Shown one piece after another: positions 1 to 7,698 of a DNA stretch of 36,278 bases. This DNA is from Candidatus Omnitrophota bacterium. Lineage in GTDB: Bacteria; Hinthialibacterota; Hinthialibacteria; Hinthialibacterales; Hinthialibacteraceae. Every line of letters begins with the position of its first letter. The first letter of the stretch is position 1. The notes under the pieces are model-generated. The model was not told where the DNA came from. It did not search any database and was given only the letters and a program-made list of their open reading frames with translations. The position numbers and the translations under genes were made by a program. The stretch covers positions 1-36,278 of the forward strand of contig JAFGTC010000262.1 of the NCBI GenBank assembly GCA_016934335.1. Reading direction: 5' to 3'.

Positions 1-303
1 GATTCCCGGTTCGCCGCCCAGCAGAATTACGGAACCTGGCAGCACGCCTCCGCCCAAGACTCGATCCACTTCGCTCAGGCCGGTCGAGCGGCGATCCGCT
101 TCCATCCCGGAAATCTCGCTGAGGGGCAGCGCTTTTTCCGGAGAGCGACAATCACGCTGCAGCGCTGCTTCGCGGTTCGTTTCCGGACGAGTCGTCTCTT
201 CAACGGCCGTGTTCCATTCGTCGCATTGAGGGCATCGCCCGAACCATTTCGGTTGAGCATGGCCGCAAAGGGTGCAGGCGAAGACGGTTTTAGATTTTGC
301 CAT
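1..303 (-). CDS. radA: DNA repair protein RadA, N-terminal part (cut by window edge)
   Basis: RadA (Sms) is a RecA-like ATPase that helps process branched recombination intermediates. Only the first 101 codons are present; the rest lies beyond base 1. The start is the ATG at 303. Residues 10, 13, 24 and 27 are cysteines forming the family's four-cysteine N-terminal zinc finger (CTLCG...CPQC), followed by a W-N-T element. A linker then leads to the STGLSEVDRVLGGG segment typical of RadA, and the Walker A loop is just beginning (LLGGEPG) where the window ends. It lies 55 bases downstream of the MCE-domain gene on the same strand, so it could be the last gene of that operon or have its own promoter. 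The identification rests on the zinc finger and pre-Walker motif, both diagnostic of the family. Confidence 0.93.
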   Translation of the reverse strand, partial: MAKSKTVFACTLCGHAQPKWFGRCPQCDEWNTAVEETTRPETNREAALQRDCRSPEKALPLSEISGMEADRRSTGLSEVDRVLGGGVLPGSVILLGGEPGI

Positions 304-358
304 GATCAAAGGTTATCCGCCGAACTGAAGGCCGCTTCTCTCTTCTCGCAGAAATCGA

Positions 359-1861
359 TTAGAATCGCACTTTTAAACCAAGATTGGGATATTGATCATC
401 TGTAACGTCTTGAACGCCGCCGACAAGATAGATTTTCTTCCAGAGTAAAAATTCCGTATAGGCGTCCAGTCTCTCGTGATCTTCATCGGTCAATCCCACA
501 CCTTCCAGGCCGATCATCCAGCGGTCGAAAATCTGCCAATCCAATCCCAGCCCGAATTCAGATTCAATGATGCCGCCGTGAAAGGTTACAGGGCCGAGTA
601 TATAACCCAACTGGCCTTCAAAATCATTGGCCGTCCCCAAACTGTTGCCTCCGAGATAGAGGAACATCTCATCCGACATCCGATAGCGCACGCCAAGATC
701 GACGCGCGCATTATTATCGTCCGAATCGAAGCGGGGCCGGTCGGGAAAATAGCGGCTGTCTACTTCAAAGTCGAAGCGTGATCCTAAATCGGAGACATGC
801 CCCAATACGTCCGATGCATAAGAAATAGTATGCTCAACCGATTCCGATAATTCGGGATCGTTGATCAACCTGCCGGCCAGGCCGTCTCCTTCATCGATGC
901 GCTGGATGAGATGATTGACCCGGTCGGACGCGGTTTTGGCGTTGACCGAAAATTCCTTGATTTGATTCATCGCCTCCCGGATGTCGGGCCGATTTTCATC
1001 AAGAATCGAGTCGAATTTAACCATCAACTGATTGGCGTTCGCAGCCGATTTTTTCAATTCATCGCTTAATGACGTAAGTTGGCCGCTGATGATCTCGAGC
1101 TTATCCGGCAGTTCTTCTCGAAGCGTTTTAGCGATAACGGATGTACTTTCCAAGGTATCCTTGATATGCGGCCGATTTTCATTAATCAGGCTTCGCGCGT
1201 CGCTGACAAATAATTCGGATGATGCAATGAGGGAATTGAGGTTCGCCGTCGCCGTTTGAGTGTTTTCAAGGATGGTTTTCAGCCGATTATTTTCTCCTCC
1301 CAACAAATTATTCATTTCTTGGGAAAATTGTTCTAAATTGGCGATCAAATCGGTGATATTATTTTGGAATTTCTCATCAGCGAAAATAATATTAAGCGAT
1401 CCCACCATCTTCTGAATCTCGACGACCGCTTCCGACGCCAGCGCCATGACGCGATCCAACTGTTGGGGGCCTTTCCCATTGATTCGGGCGCCTTCCGGCG
1501 CCTCCTCCAGATGCCCGAAGGTTATTTCGATATATTGTTCGCCCATCATGCCCATGGTTTGAATCGTCGCTTCGGAGTCATAAGCGATGTGCGCGTTATC
1601 GTTCACGCTGACATCAACCTTGATATAAAATGTCGGCGTGGGCTCCATGACGGTTTCGAGGGCGATATTCGTTACTTCCCCGACGTTCAGGCCGGCTTGT
1701 TTGACCGGCGCGCCTTTCTCGAGTAGACCGGTATTTTTGAAAAAGACAGGATAAATGCGCTTGTGGCCGGAAAACAAACCGCCGCCCATATTTATGGTGA
1801 AAAACAAGAACACGCCGAATACGGCAAGAACAAATACGCCTAGTTTAATTTCTTTGTTCAT
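359..1861 (-). CDS. mlaD: MlaD-like MCE-domain protein with C-terminal beta-barrel-like domain
   Basis: Substrate-binding MCE protein of an Mla-type ABC transporter for lipids between inner and outer membranes. I use the ATG at 1861 (500 residues), 19 bases after the ATPase stop; the frame also extends to a TTG at 1933, but that would overlap the ATPase gene. Order of parts: one N-terminal membrane helix (about 6-24), an MCE domain (about 36-116, with the G-L-x-V-G-x-V element at 57-63), a long helical region (about 135-345) rich in Asn, Leu and Asp, then about 150 residues of alternating polar/hydrophobic strands ending in ...LKVRF. That tail looks like an outer-membrane beta-barrel with a terminal aromatic residue. 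E. coli MlaD is only about 180 residues, so the helical and barrel parts are additions. Family assignment is firm; the barrel is inferred from strand pattern alone. Confidence 0.88.
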   Translation of the reverse strand: MNKEIKLGVFVLAVFGVFLFFTINMGGGLFSGHKRIYPVFFKNTGLLEKGAPVKQAGLNVGEVTNIALETVMEPTPTFYIKVDVSVNDNAHIAYDSEATIQTMGMMGEQYIEITFGHLEEAPEGARINGKGPQQLDRVMALASEAVVEIQKMVGSLNIIFADEKFQNNITDLIANLEQFSQEMNNLLGGENNRLKTILENTQTATANLNSLIASSELFVSDARSLINENRPHIKDTLESTSVIAKTLREELPDKLEIISGQLTSLSDELKKSAANANQLMVKFDSILDENRPDIREAMNQIKEFSVNAKTASDRVNHLIQRIDEGDGLAGRLINDPELSESVEHTISYASDVLGHVSDLGSRFDFEVDSRYFPDRPRFDSDDNNARVDLGVRYRMSDEMFLYLGGNSLGTANDFEGQLGYILGPVTFHGGIIESEFGLGLDWQIFDRWMIGLEGVGLTDEDHERLDAYTEFLLWKKIYLVGGVQDVTDDQYPNLGLKVRF

Positions 1862-1880
1862 TTTTCGTCTTTTTCTCGCA

Positions 1881-2681
1881 TTACATATTGGATAACGGTC
1901 CGACTGATTTCCCTTGAATGAACTGTTGGACAATCTCGTTGTCCGTTTCTCTTGTTTCTTCGGGCGATCCCGTAAAGATCACTTTTCCGTTTAACAGCAT
2001 CGAAATATGACTGGAAATCTTGAAAGCGCTCGCCATATCGTGAGTAATGACTACCGATGTCGCATTTAACTCCTCCGCCAGCGAGGCGATTAAATCGTTG
2101 ATAGCATCCGCTGTGACCGGATCCAAGCCCGAAGTCGGTTCATCATACAATAAAATCTTCGGTTTTTGCACGATGGCGCGAGCCAACCCCACGCGCTTCT
2201 TCATGCCGCCGGATAACTCAGACGGCATTTTATCCAGAATATCGCCTAATTTTACCTGGCGCAGGGTATGCATGACGATGTCTCGGATCTCCGACTCTTT
2301 TAATTTGCGTTCTTCATACAACGAGAAGCCGACGTTTTTCAGGACGTTCAATGAATCAAACAGCGCCGCATATTGGAAAATCAAACCGACTTTCTTACGA
2401 ATGCGGAAGAGATCTTTTTCCTGGTAATCCGTGATATTTTCACTGTCGACGATGACCGTTCCTTTGTCCGCTTTCATCAGTCCGCAGACATGCTTGATTA
2501 AAACGCTTTTCCCCTCGCCGCTGCGACCGATGACCGATCGAATTTCTCCGGGGGCGACAAACAAATCCGCGCCCTGCAGGATTGGCTTGCCGCCCAATCG
2601 CTTGTGGACATTTTTCATTTGAATCATGTATCCGTTCATGGAAACATGAGAATGCGCGGAATTTTCAACTCTGTTTGTCAT
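1881..2681 (-). CDS. mlaF: Mla-type ABC transporter ATP-binding protein
   Basis: Cytoplasmic ATPase that powers the MlaE permease. Walker A is GRSGEGKS (52-59), the ABC signature is LSGGMKKR (156-163), Walker B is ILLYDEPTSGLDP (about 176-188) and the switch histidine is in VITHD (about 211-215). This set matches the MlaF/organic-solvent-resistance subfamily. The ATG at 2681 follows the MlaE stop by two bases; an upstream TTG at 2708 would overlap mlaE and has no ribosome binding site. An internal ATG at 2627, directly before the IQMKNVHKR beta-strand, is another possible start, since most MlaF proteins begin close to that strand; the first 19 residues here are polar and may be dispensable. 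It sits between permease and MCE genes, as expected for translationally linked subunits. Confidence 0.92.
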   Translation of the reverse strand: MTNRVENSAHSHVSMNGYMIQMKNVHKRLGGKPILQGADLFVAPGEIRSVIGRSGEGKSVLIKHVCGLMKADKGTVIVDSENITDYQEKDLFRIRKKVGLIFQYAALFDSLNVLKNVGFSLYEERKLKESEIRDIVMHTLRQVKLGDILDKMPSELSGGMKKRVGLARAIVQKPKILLYDEPTSGLDPVTADAINDLIASLAEELNATSVVITHDMASAFKISSHISMLLNGKVIFTGSPEETRETDNEIVQQFIQGKSVGPLSNM

Positions 2682-2683
2682 AT

Positions 2684-3484
2684 CTATGGAAATATCCGTA
2701 TGATCCAAGCGGATAAGAAGAAATTCGCGATCAAAATCAAAATCGACGAATGAACGACCGATTCCGTCGTCGATTCGCCCACGCCTTGCGCGCCGAATCC
2801 CGTCTCGAATCCTTTATGGCAGCCGACGATGGCCACAATCATGCCGAAAAAAATGGTTTTGAATATACCGCTTACATAATCTTCAATGGTAAGCCACTGC
2901 CAGATGCTCGTGATAAATAAACCGGCGGGGATGTTTAAAATAAAAACTCCCACTAACAATCCACCTCCGATTCCCACAGCGATCGAGAGAACGGTCAAGG
3001 CGGGGAACATGAAGGTCGCCGCGACGAATCGAGGAACCACCAGGTAACTGATGGGGTTGGCGCCCAGACATTTCAAAGCGTCGATCTGCTCTGTTACTTT
3101 CATGGTGCCGATTTCAGCGGCGATGCCCGCCGCCACCCGACCCGCCAATACTACGGAGGTTAACACCGGCCCGATTTCCCGAGCGAAACTGATGGCCGCT
3201 ATGCCGCTGGCATAGTGCTTCATCCCCAGCGGCTGCAGTTGAATCCCCGTCTGCAAAACCAGCACCATGCCTGTAAACGTAGCGGTCAAGAGCGCGATCG
3301 GCACCGACATGACTCCAATGGAAACCATTTGATCGACGATCATCCGGATGCGCCACGGCCTCCGGAAACTGATCAGAAGAGTCTGAAAAAAAACCTCCGT
3401 CATACGTCCGATTCCTTCGAGAAAATGGGACGTTTTCATGCCGATGTCTAATAGAATAAAATCTGCGTTTTTTTCGATGTTCAT
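2684..3484 (-). CDS. mlaE: Mla-type ABC transporter permease
   Basis: Inner-membrane permease of the lipid transporter, 266 residues, about the normal size for MlaE. It has an amphipathic N-terminal segment, then about five hydrophobic stretches. The family hallmark is seen mid-protein: SFAREIGPVLTSVVLAGRVA followed by G-T-M-K-V-T-E-Q-I-D-A-L, the cytoplasmic loop that contacts the ATPase. The start is an ATG at 3484, 55 bases downstream of the thioredoxin reductase stop. The gene is immediately followed by the ATPase and MCE subunits on the same strand. No periplasmic MlaC or outer-membrane MlaA homologue is in the window; the barrel-like tail of the MCE protein might replace them, but that is inference. 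Confidence 0.93.
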   Translation of the reverse strand: MNIEKNADFILLDIGMKTSHFLEGIGRMTEVFFQTLLISFRRPWRIRMIVDQMVSIGVMSVPIALLTATFTGMVLVLQTGIQLQPLGMKHYASGIAAISFAREIGPVLTSVVLAGRVAAGIAAEIGTMKVTEQIDALKCLGANPISYLVVPRFVAATFMFPALTVLSIAVGIGGGLLVGVFILNIPAGLFITSIWQWLTIEDYVSGIFKTIFFGMIVAIVGCHKGFETGFGAQGVGESTTESVVHSSILILIANFFLSAWIIRIFP

Positions 3485-3539
3485 TGATTTCGTCAGCGCA
3501 GCCGCTTTTCAGCGAGTTAAATTTCGATTATGACGGCTG

Positions 3540-4478
3540 CTATTCCGCTTCGGCGGCGAGTTCATCCACGTATTTAGCCGCCGCAATGGCCGCCGTGACT
3601 CCGTCGCCCACCGAACTGGCCATTTGACGCGCCGCGTCGGTGCGGCAGTCGCCGCAGGCGAACAGACCGGGAATATTTGTGCGCATCCACAAATCGATTT
3701 TGATCAAATGATGGTCATCCAATTCCACCAAATCTTCCACTAACTTCGTGTTGGGAATATGGCCGACAAAAATAAAAACGCCGTCTATCGGATGGTCTTT
3801 TATTTCGTTGGTTTTTACATTCCTCAGAACGACCTTTTCTACTTTCTCGCCGCTGACGATTTCCTCCACAACCGAATCCCAGATAAAATGGATTTTCTCG
3901 TGGGCGAAGGCGCGATCTTGAAGAATGGCGCTGGCGCGTAGTTGATCCCGGCGATGGACGATTGTGACCGAGTTGCAATACCGGGTTAAAAAAAGCCCTT
4001 CCTCCACAGCCGCATCGCCTCCGCCTACAACAATGACGTCCTTCCCCCTGAAAAAAGCGCCGTCGCAGGTTGCGCAGTAAGAAACGCCCGTCCCCACATT
4101 CTTTTCTTCGCCGGGAACGCCTAATTTTCTCGGATCGGCTCCCATGGCCAATATTACGGAACGGGCGGTTAATTCCTTATTATCCGCGACGACGACGAAC
4201 TGGCGATCATCCCGGCGAATTTCACTCACCGTCATATTTTTCAGCTCAGCGCCGAATTTTTCCGCCTGCCGTTGCAGGCGATCAGCCAATTCATAACCTG
4301 TTTCCGGCTCGGGGAAGCCGGGATAATTCTCCACGGCGTCTGTCAGAGAGATTTGTCCTCCCGTCGGCCCCTTCTCCAGAATCAGCGTGCTGAGATTGCC
4401 GCGCGCCGTATAGATGGCGGCGGCGAGACCCGCCGGACCGGCGCCAATAATGATCGTATCGTATATCGTTTGCTCCAT
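3540..4478 (-). CDS. trxB: Thioredoxin reductase (NADPH, FAD)
   Basis: Cytoplasmic flavoenzyme that reduces thioredoxin with NADPH; 312 residues, the usual low-molecular-weight bacterial length. The FAD-binding GAGPAGLAAA is at 12-21, the redox-active CATC at 135-138, the NADPH-binding GGGDAAVEEG at about 152-161 and the HRR(D) 2'-phosphate-binding element at 175-178. The second FAD motif reads ACGDCRTDAARQ (274-285) rather than the more usual AAGDV, so two extra cysteines (275 and 278) flank the Gly-Asp pair. The start is an ATG at 4478. It is first in a run of same-strand genes leading into mlaE-mlaF-mlaD-radA, with a 55-base gap to mlaE. Identification is secure; a role linked to the lipid transporter is not implied by sequence. 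Confidence 0.95.
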   Translation of the reverse strand: MEQTIYDTIIIGAGPAGLAAAIYTARGNLSTLILEKGPTGGQISLTDAVENYPGFPEPETGYELADRLQRQAEKFGAELKNMTVSEIRRDDRQFVVVADNKELTARSVILAMGADPRKLGVPGEEKNVGTGVSYCATCDGAFFRGKDVIVVGGGDAAVEEGLFLTRYCNSVTIVHRRDQLRASAILQDRAFAHEKIHFIWDSVVEEIVSGEKVEKVVLRNVKTNEIKDHPIDGVFIFVGHIPNTKLVEDLVELDDHHLIKIDLWMRTNIPGLFACGDCRTDAARQMASSVGDGVTAAIAAAKYVDELAAEAE

Positions 4479-4576
4479 ATCTCTTATCCTTTGTATTGTG
4501 AGCGGCTCGCGTTCTTGTTTCTGAATAGCATTTTATATCCATCCAAGAAGATTGGCTACTCAACTAGCGATTCTCT

Positions 4577-4593
4577 AGAGTATACGATACTCT
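4577..4593. promoter_or_regulatory. Palindrome between divergent trxB and the 4770 gene
   Basis: A perfect 7-base inverted repeat, AGAGTAT-ACG-ATACTCT, lies about 100 bases upstream of trxB and about 180 bases upstream of the secreted-protein gene on the other strand. Its short spacer and placement between divergent genes suit a dimeric regulator's operator. The stem is short enough that chance is possible, and no regulator can be assigned. Confidence 0.35.
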
Positions 4594-4769
4594 TTATTTC
4601 AGCCAAATATTCATAGACGGCGTCTGTTTATTTTTAGATACATGACCTATTGGCCGACCGTCATGAAATGTATTCTTCTCTCTTTTCATAGCAGCAAGGA
4701 CACGGCAGGAGTGACTTTCAGGGAAAATCTTTTGGAGAAACACCTTTTTTAGAAATGGAGAAATGAAAA

Positions 4770-6401
4770 ATGAGACAGATTCATCGGCTGTTTTCTTGGC
4801 TTTCCATCGGCGTTATGGGAATTTGCGTTCTAGCGGCATGTCCCGCCAACCGACTCGCCGCGGCCGGCGATTCTTTCGATTGTCTTCTGCAGGCGGAGCG
4901 CAACGCCTGGCAGGCCCAAAAGGCGTTCACCGAATGCCTGCAATTCACCCGCGGCTGGCTGGCGCATCGCGATCCGCGCTCCGGCCTCATCCCCCGAAAT
5001 CTCACTCGCGACAATCATTGGAACGCCAAAGATTCGGCGGCGGATAATTATCCCTTCATGGTGCTGACCGCCGCCTTGCTGGATCGCGAACTTTTTTATA
5101 GTACTATGATTGAAATGCTGGAAAGCGAAATCCGCCTGACGAATCGCCTCGACAATCTGCCCGACGATTTCGACTTCGCTGAGCAGCGGTTTCTGCACGA
5201 AAAAATCGATTTAAATCGATTGATTTTCGGCAGTTCGGAATATGTGAAAGACGGCTTGATTCCTTTGACCGAATGGATGGGAATGAGCCCTTGGGCGGGC
5301 CGCATGATCGGCATCCAGAATTCCATCTGGAAGCATGCTCCCTTTGAAACCGACTACGGTAACATTCCATCCGACGATTTCGAAATCAACGGCGAACAAC
5401 TCCAGGTTTTGTGCCGGTTGTATTGGATGACCGGCGATGACCGATGCCGGCAATGGGCGTTTCGCATTGCTGATTATTATCTCTTGGATCATCTTCCCAC
5501 CGACGGAGAGCGTTTGAGCCTGGATGACCACGGCTGCGAAATTATCGGCGGATTGGCCGGCGCATATTACCTTGCGTCAAAAACCGATCCGGATCGGCGA
5601 GCCAAATATCGAGAACCCATTCATCGCATGCTGGATCGCATTCTCGAAGTCGGCGCCAATGATGACGGATTGTTCCACATGGTTATCAATCCGCAGACCG
5701 CCGACGTGCTGCGCGACGAGTTGACCGATAATTGGGGATACGATTACAACGCCGTTCTGAACGTCGCCCAATTGGATGATGAATCCTGCTATTACGAGGC
5801 CGTCCGCCATGTTTTGGAGAATATCCACAAATATGTTTATTACCCCTGGGAGGGAGGCGGATCGGATGGATACGCCGATTCCATCGAAGGCGGCCTCAAT
5901 TTATTGAATCGCATCCCGATCGATAGTGGATTCCAATGGGTGGATGACAGCATGGATATTCTCTTGGCCAAACAGCGTCCCGACGGCGTTATCGAAGGCT
6001 GGCACGGCGACGGCAACTTCGCCCGCACGGCTTTGATGTACGCATTGTGGAAAACGCAGGGCGTTCATATTCAACCGTGGCGGGCGGATGTCGCGTTTGG
6101 CGCAGTATTCGACGGCGGCAACTTGTATATCACTCTTCGCAGCGATTGGAATTGGTCTGGCGTGATAAAATTCGATCCCCCGCGTCACAAAGTCTATCTG
6201 AACCTGCCCTCCGATTATCCGAGAATCAATCAATTTCCCGAATGGTTTACGGTGGATGTCGACCAAATCTACGCAATCACCCTGAATGGCGTCGACCAAG
6301 ATCCCCAGAAGGGCGGAGATCTTCTTAAAGGCCTTCAAGTTCAATCCAAGGCCGGCGTTCCCTTGCATGCAACCGTTACTCTTCTTGATTCAAAACAGTA
6401 A
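4770..6401 (+). CDS. Secreted (alpha/alpha)-toroid protein, glycosidase-like, probable lipoprotein
   Basis: 543 residues. The N-terminus has a basic start, a hydrophobic core and a lipobox-like LAAC with Cys at 24, so it is probably lipid-anchored; a signal peptidase I site near LAAA-GD is an alternative. The body is mostly helical with repeated aromatic/Gly-rich loops (RLYWMTGDDRCRQWAFRIAD, GLAGAYYLASK, DNWGYDYNA, GWHGDGNFARTALMYALW), a pattern seen in (alpha/alpha)6 toroids such as glucuronyl hydrolase-like and related glycoside-processing enzymes. The last 90 residues look beta-rich. I cannot name a family or substrate. The start is an ATG at 4770 with GGAG about nine bases upstream; an ATG at 4763 is out of frame. 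It stands alone, divergent from trxB. Fold class is a moderate inference; export is well supported. Confidence 0.75.
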   Translation: MRQIHRLFSWLSIGVMGICVLAACPANRLAAAGDSFDCLLQAERNAWQAQKAFTECLQFTRGWLAHRDPRSGLIPRNLTRDNHWNAKDSAADNYPFMVLTAALLDRELFYSTMIEMLESEIRLTNRLDNLPDDFDFAEQRFLHEKIDLNRLIFGSSEYVKDGLIPLTEWMGMSPWAGRMIGIQNSIWKHAPFETDYGNIPSDDFEINGEQLQVLCRLYWMTGDDRCRQWAFRIADYYLLDHLPTDGERLSLDDHGCEIIGGLAGAYYLASKTDPDRRAKYREPIHRMLDRILEVGANDDGLFHMVINPQTADVLRDELTDNWGYDYNAVLNVAQLDDESCYYEAVRHVLENIHKYVYYPWEGGGSDGYADSIEGGLNLLNRIPIDSGFQWVDDSMDILLAKQRPDGVIEGWHGDGNFARTALMYALWKTQGVHIQPWRADVAFGAVFDGGNLYITLRSDWNWSGVIKFDPPRHKVYLNLPSDYPRINQFPEWFTVDVDQIYAITLNGVDQDPQKGGDLLKGLQVQSKAGVPLHATVTLLDSKQ

Positions 6402-6557
6402 GAATATTTGGCGCCAATGGAGCGTCAATAAAATATGGATAAATATTCCTAGCTGTTTTGCTATAGGCTTCGATAGTGAAATAGAATCATGATGAAATGC
6501 TTTAGACAAATTATCGATTGCGATAAGGAACCGGTAAAAGTATTTCTTGCGAGAATT

Positions 6558-6574
6558 TATAATCGGTTTATAAT
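6558..6574 (+). promoter_or_regulatory. Two TATAAT boxes upstream of the lipoprotein/secretin operon
   Basis: Two exact TATAAT hexamers (6558-6563 and 6569-6574) lie in an 11-base direct repeat within the A+T-rich 247-base gap before the 6649 gene. No convincing -35 box sits 16-18 bases upstream of either one, so this is a candidate only. Confidence 0.3.
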
Positions 6575-6648
6575 AAAAGAAGATTACTATAAATTATTGA
6601 AATGATTGCATATAATTTATTGCAGATTTAGTTTTTGGATATTTACGA

Positions 6649-7647
6649 ATGATGCGCTCTTTTATGTGGTTTCGTATGTTGAATTTCGCCATTTTTTTCA
6701 GTTTGACTCCCATCCTTCTGCTGACGGCGGGCTGCACCGCGACGACTGGAGGCTCTATCAGGGCGAATTACACTAAAGTCAGTCAAATTCAAGAAGCGGA
6801 TAAATTTTTCGAGAAAGGTCAGTATCAAACAGCCCTCCTGAAGTATTCCAGCTATGTGTATGCTCCTTTTCCCAATAAAAAATTCGAAGATTACGCCGTC
6901 TATAAAATGGGGCTCTGCCAGTTCTTACTCAATCAATATCACGACGCCCAAAAAACAATCAACCTCTTGCAGAGCAAATATCCCGGTTTTGAATATATGC
7001 AGCAGGCGAATGATCTGAAGATGAGAACCGAAGAAAAGATCAATTCGAACAATAAACTTCTTGCCCAGAAATGGTCTGATCTGCAAAAAGATATATCCAA
7101 AACAGAACAATTAGCGGCGCAAAATCCCCAAAATCCCGACTATACGTTCCAATTGGGCGATTTATATTGGGATGCCGGACGCTTTGACGATGCGTTAAAG
7201 CAATACGAAGCCGCCGCAAAATTGGATAAGTCTTTTTTGGAAAAAAAAACGCTGCGCAGCCGCATCCGAATTACGACCGATGGAGAATTTCGATTACGCG
7301 ACCCGCTCTATGAAAATATTCAAAAATCCAGCCCGATCAAAGTCGTTGACATGCGGCGCGATCGAATTGAGCGAGAAGATTGGCTCGGGACGTATGAATC
7401 GATCCGATTGAGCGGATATGTTAAAAACGATGGATTATACGATGTGACGAATGTCAACATCGAAGTGGCCATTTACGATTTTTTCGATACGATTCAAGAA
7501 ACGAAAATCGTTTCGATCGGCGACTTGCGCGCGGGTGCACAACGCCCGTTTTCTGTTCTCTTTAATCAATATCGTGGTTTAGGCATCGACATTACGAAAT
7601 ACACAACGGAAGTGTTCTATGACGAACCCGCCGCTGCAAAACGCTGA
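6649..7647 (+). CDS. TPR-repeat lipoprotein
   Basis: 332 residues, exported and lipid-anchored: a long hydrophobic segment ends in LTAGC with Cys at 29. Residues about 40-120 resemble outer-membrane BamD/YbgF-type tetratricopeptide repeats (FFEKGQYQTALLKYSSYV, then YKMGLCQFLLNQYHDAQKTI). A second TPR-like unit is at about 157-190 (FQLGDLYWDAGRFDDALKQY). The C-terminal 110 residues are beta-rich (SGYVKNDGLYDVTNVNIEVA) and look like the FxLYD-type immunoglobulin-like module found on cell-surface proteins. There are two adjacent ATGs at 6649 and 6652 and no strong ribosome binding site. The next two genes encode secretin-domain proteins, so this could be an assembly or pilotin-like partner of an outer-membrane ring; that role is inferred from order alone. 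Confidence 0.8.
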   Translation: MMRSFMWFRMLNFAIFFSLTPILLLTAGCTATTGGSIRANYTKVSQIQEADKFFEKGQYQTALLKYSSYVYAPFPNKKFEDYAVYKMGLCQFLLNQYHDAQKTINLLQSKYPGFEYMQQANDLKMRTEEKINSNNKLLAQKWSDLQKDISKTEQLAAQNPQNPDYTFQLGDLYWDAGRFDDALKQYEAAAKLDKSFLEKKTLRSRIRITTDGEFRLRDPLYENIQKSSPIKVVDMRRDRIEREDWLGTYESIRLSGYVKNDGLYDVTNVNIEVAIYDFFDTIQETKIVSIGDLRAGAQRPFSVLFNQYRGLGIDITKYTTEVFYDEPAAAKR

Positions 7648-7698
7648 TCAGGCAACAACATTGTGTGGAAGAAAGAAATCAATGGATGGGTTGACGGC

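Noticed and set aside
1861-1933. Upstream TTG starts for several genes (mlaD at 1933, mlaF at 2708, pyk at 16439, ilvD at 33144, the ligase-like gene at 11308).
   Set aside because: They overlap upstream genes or precede the family N-terminus, and each has a better downstream ATG.
3498-3540. Inverted repeat GCAGCCG / CGGCTGC after trxB.
   Set aside because: Only seven pairs with a 29-base spacer, overlapping the stop codon and lacking a T-run, so it is not a convincing terminator.
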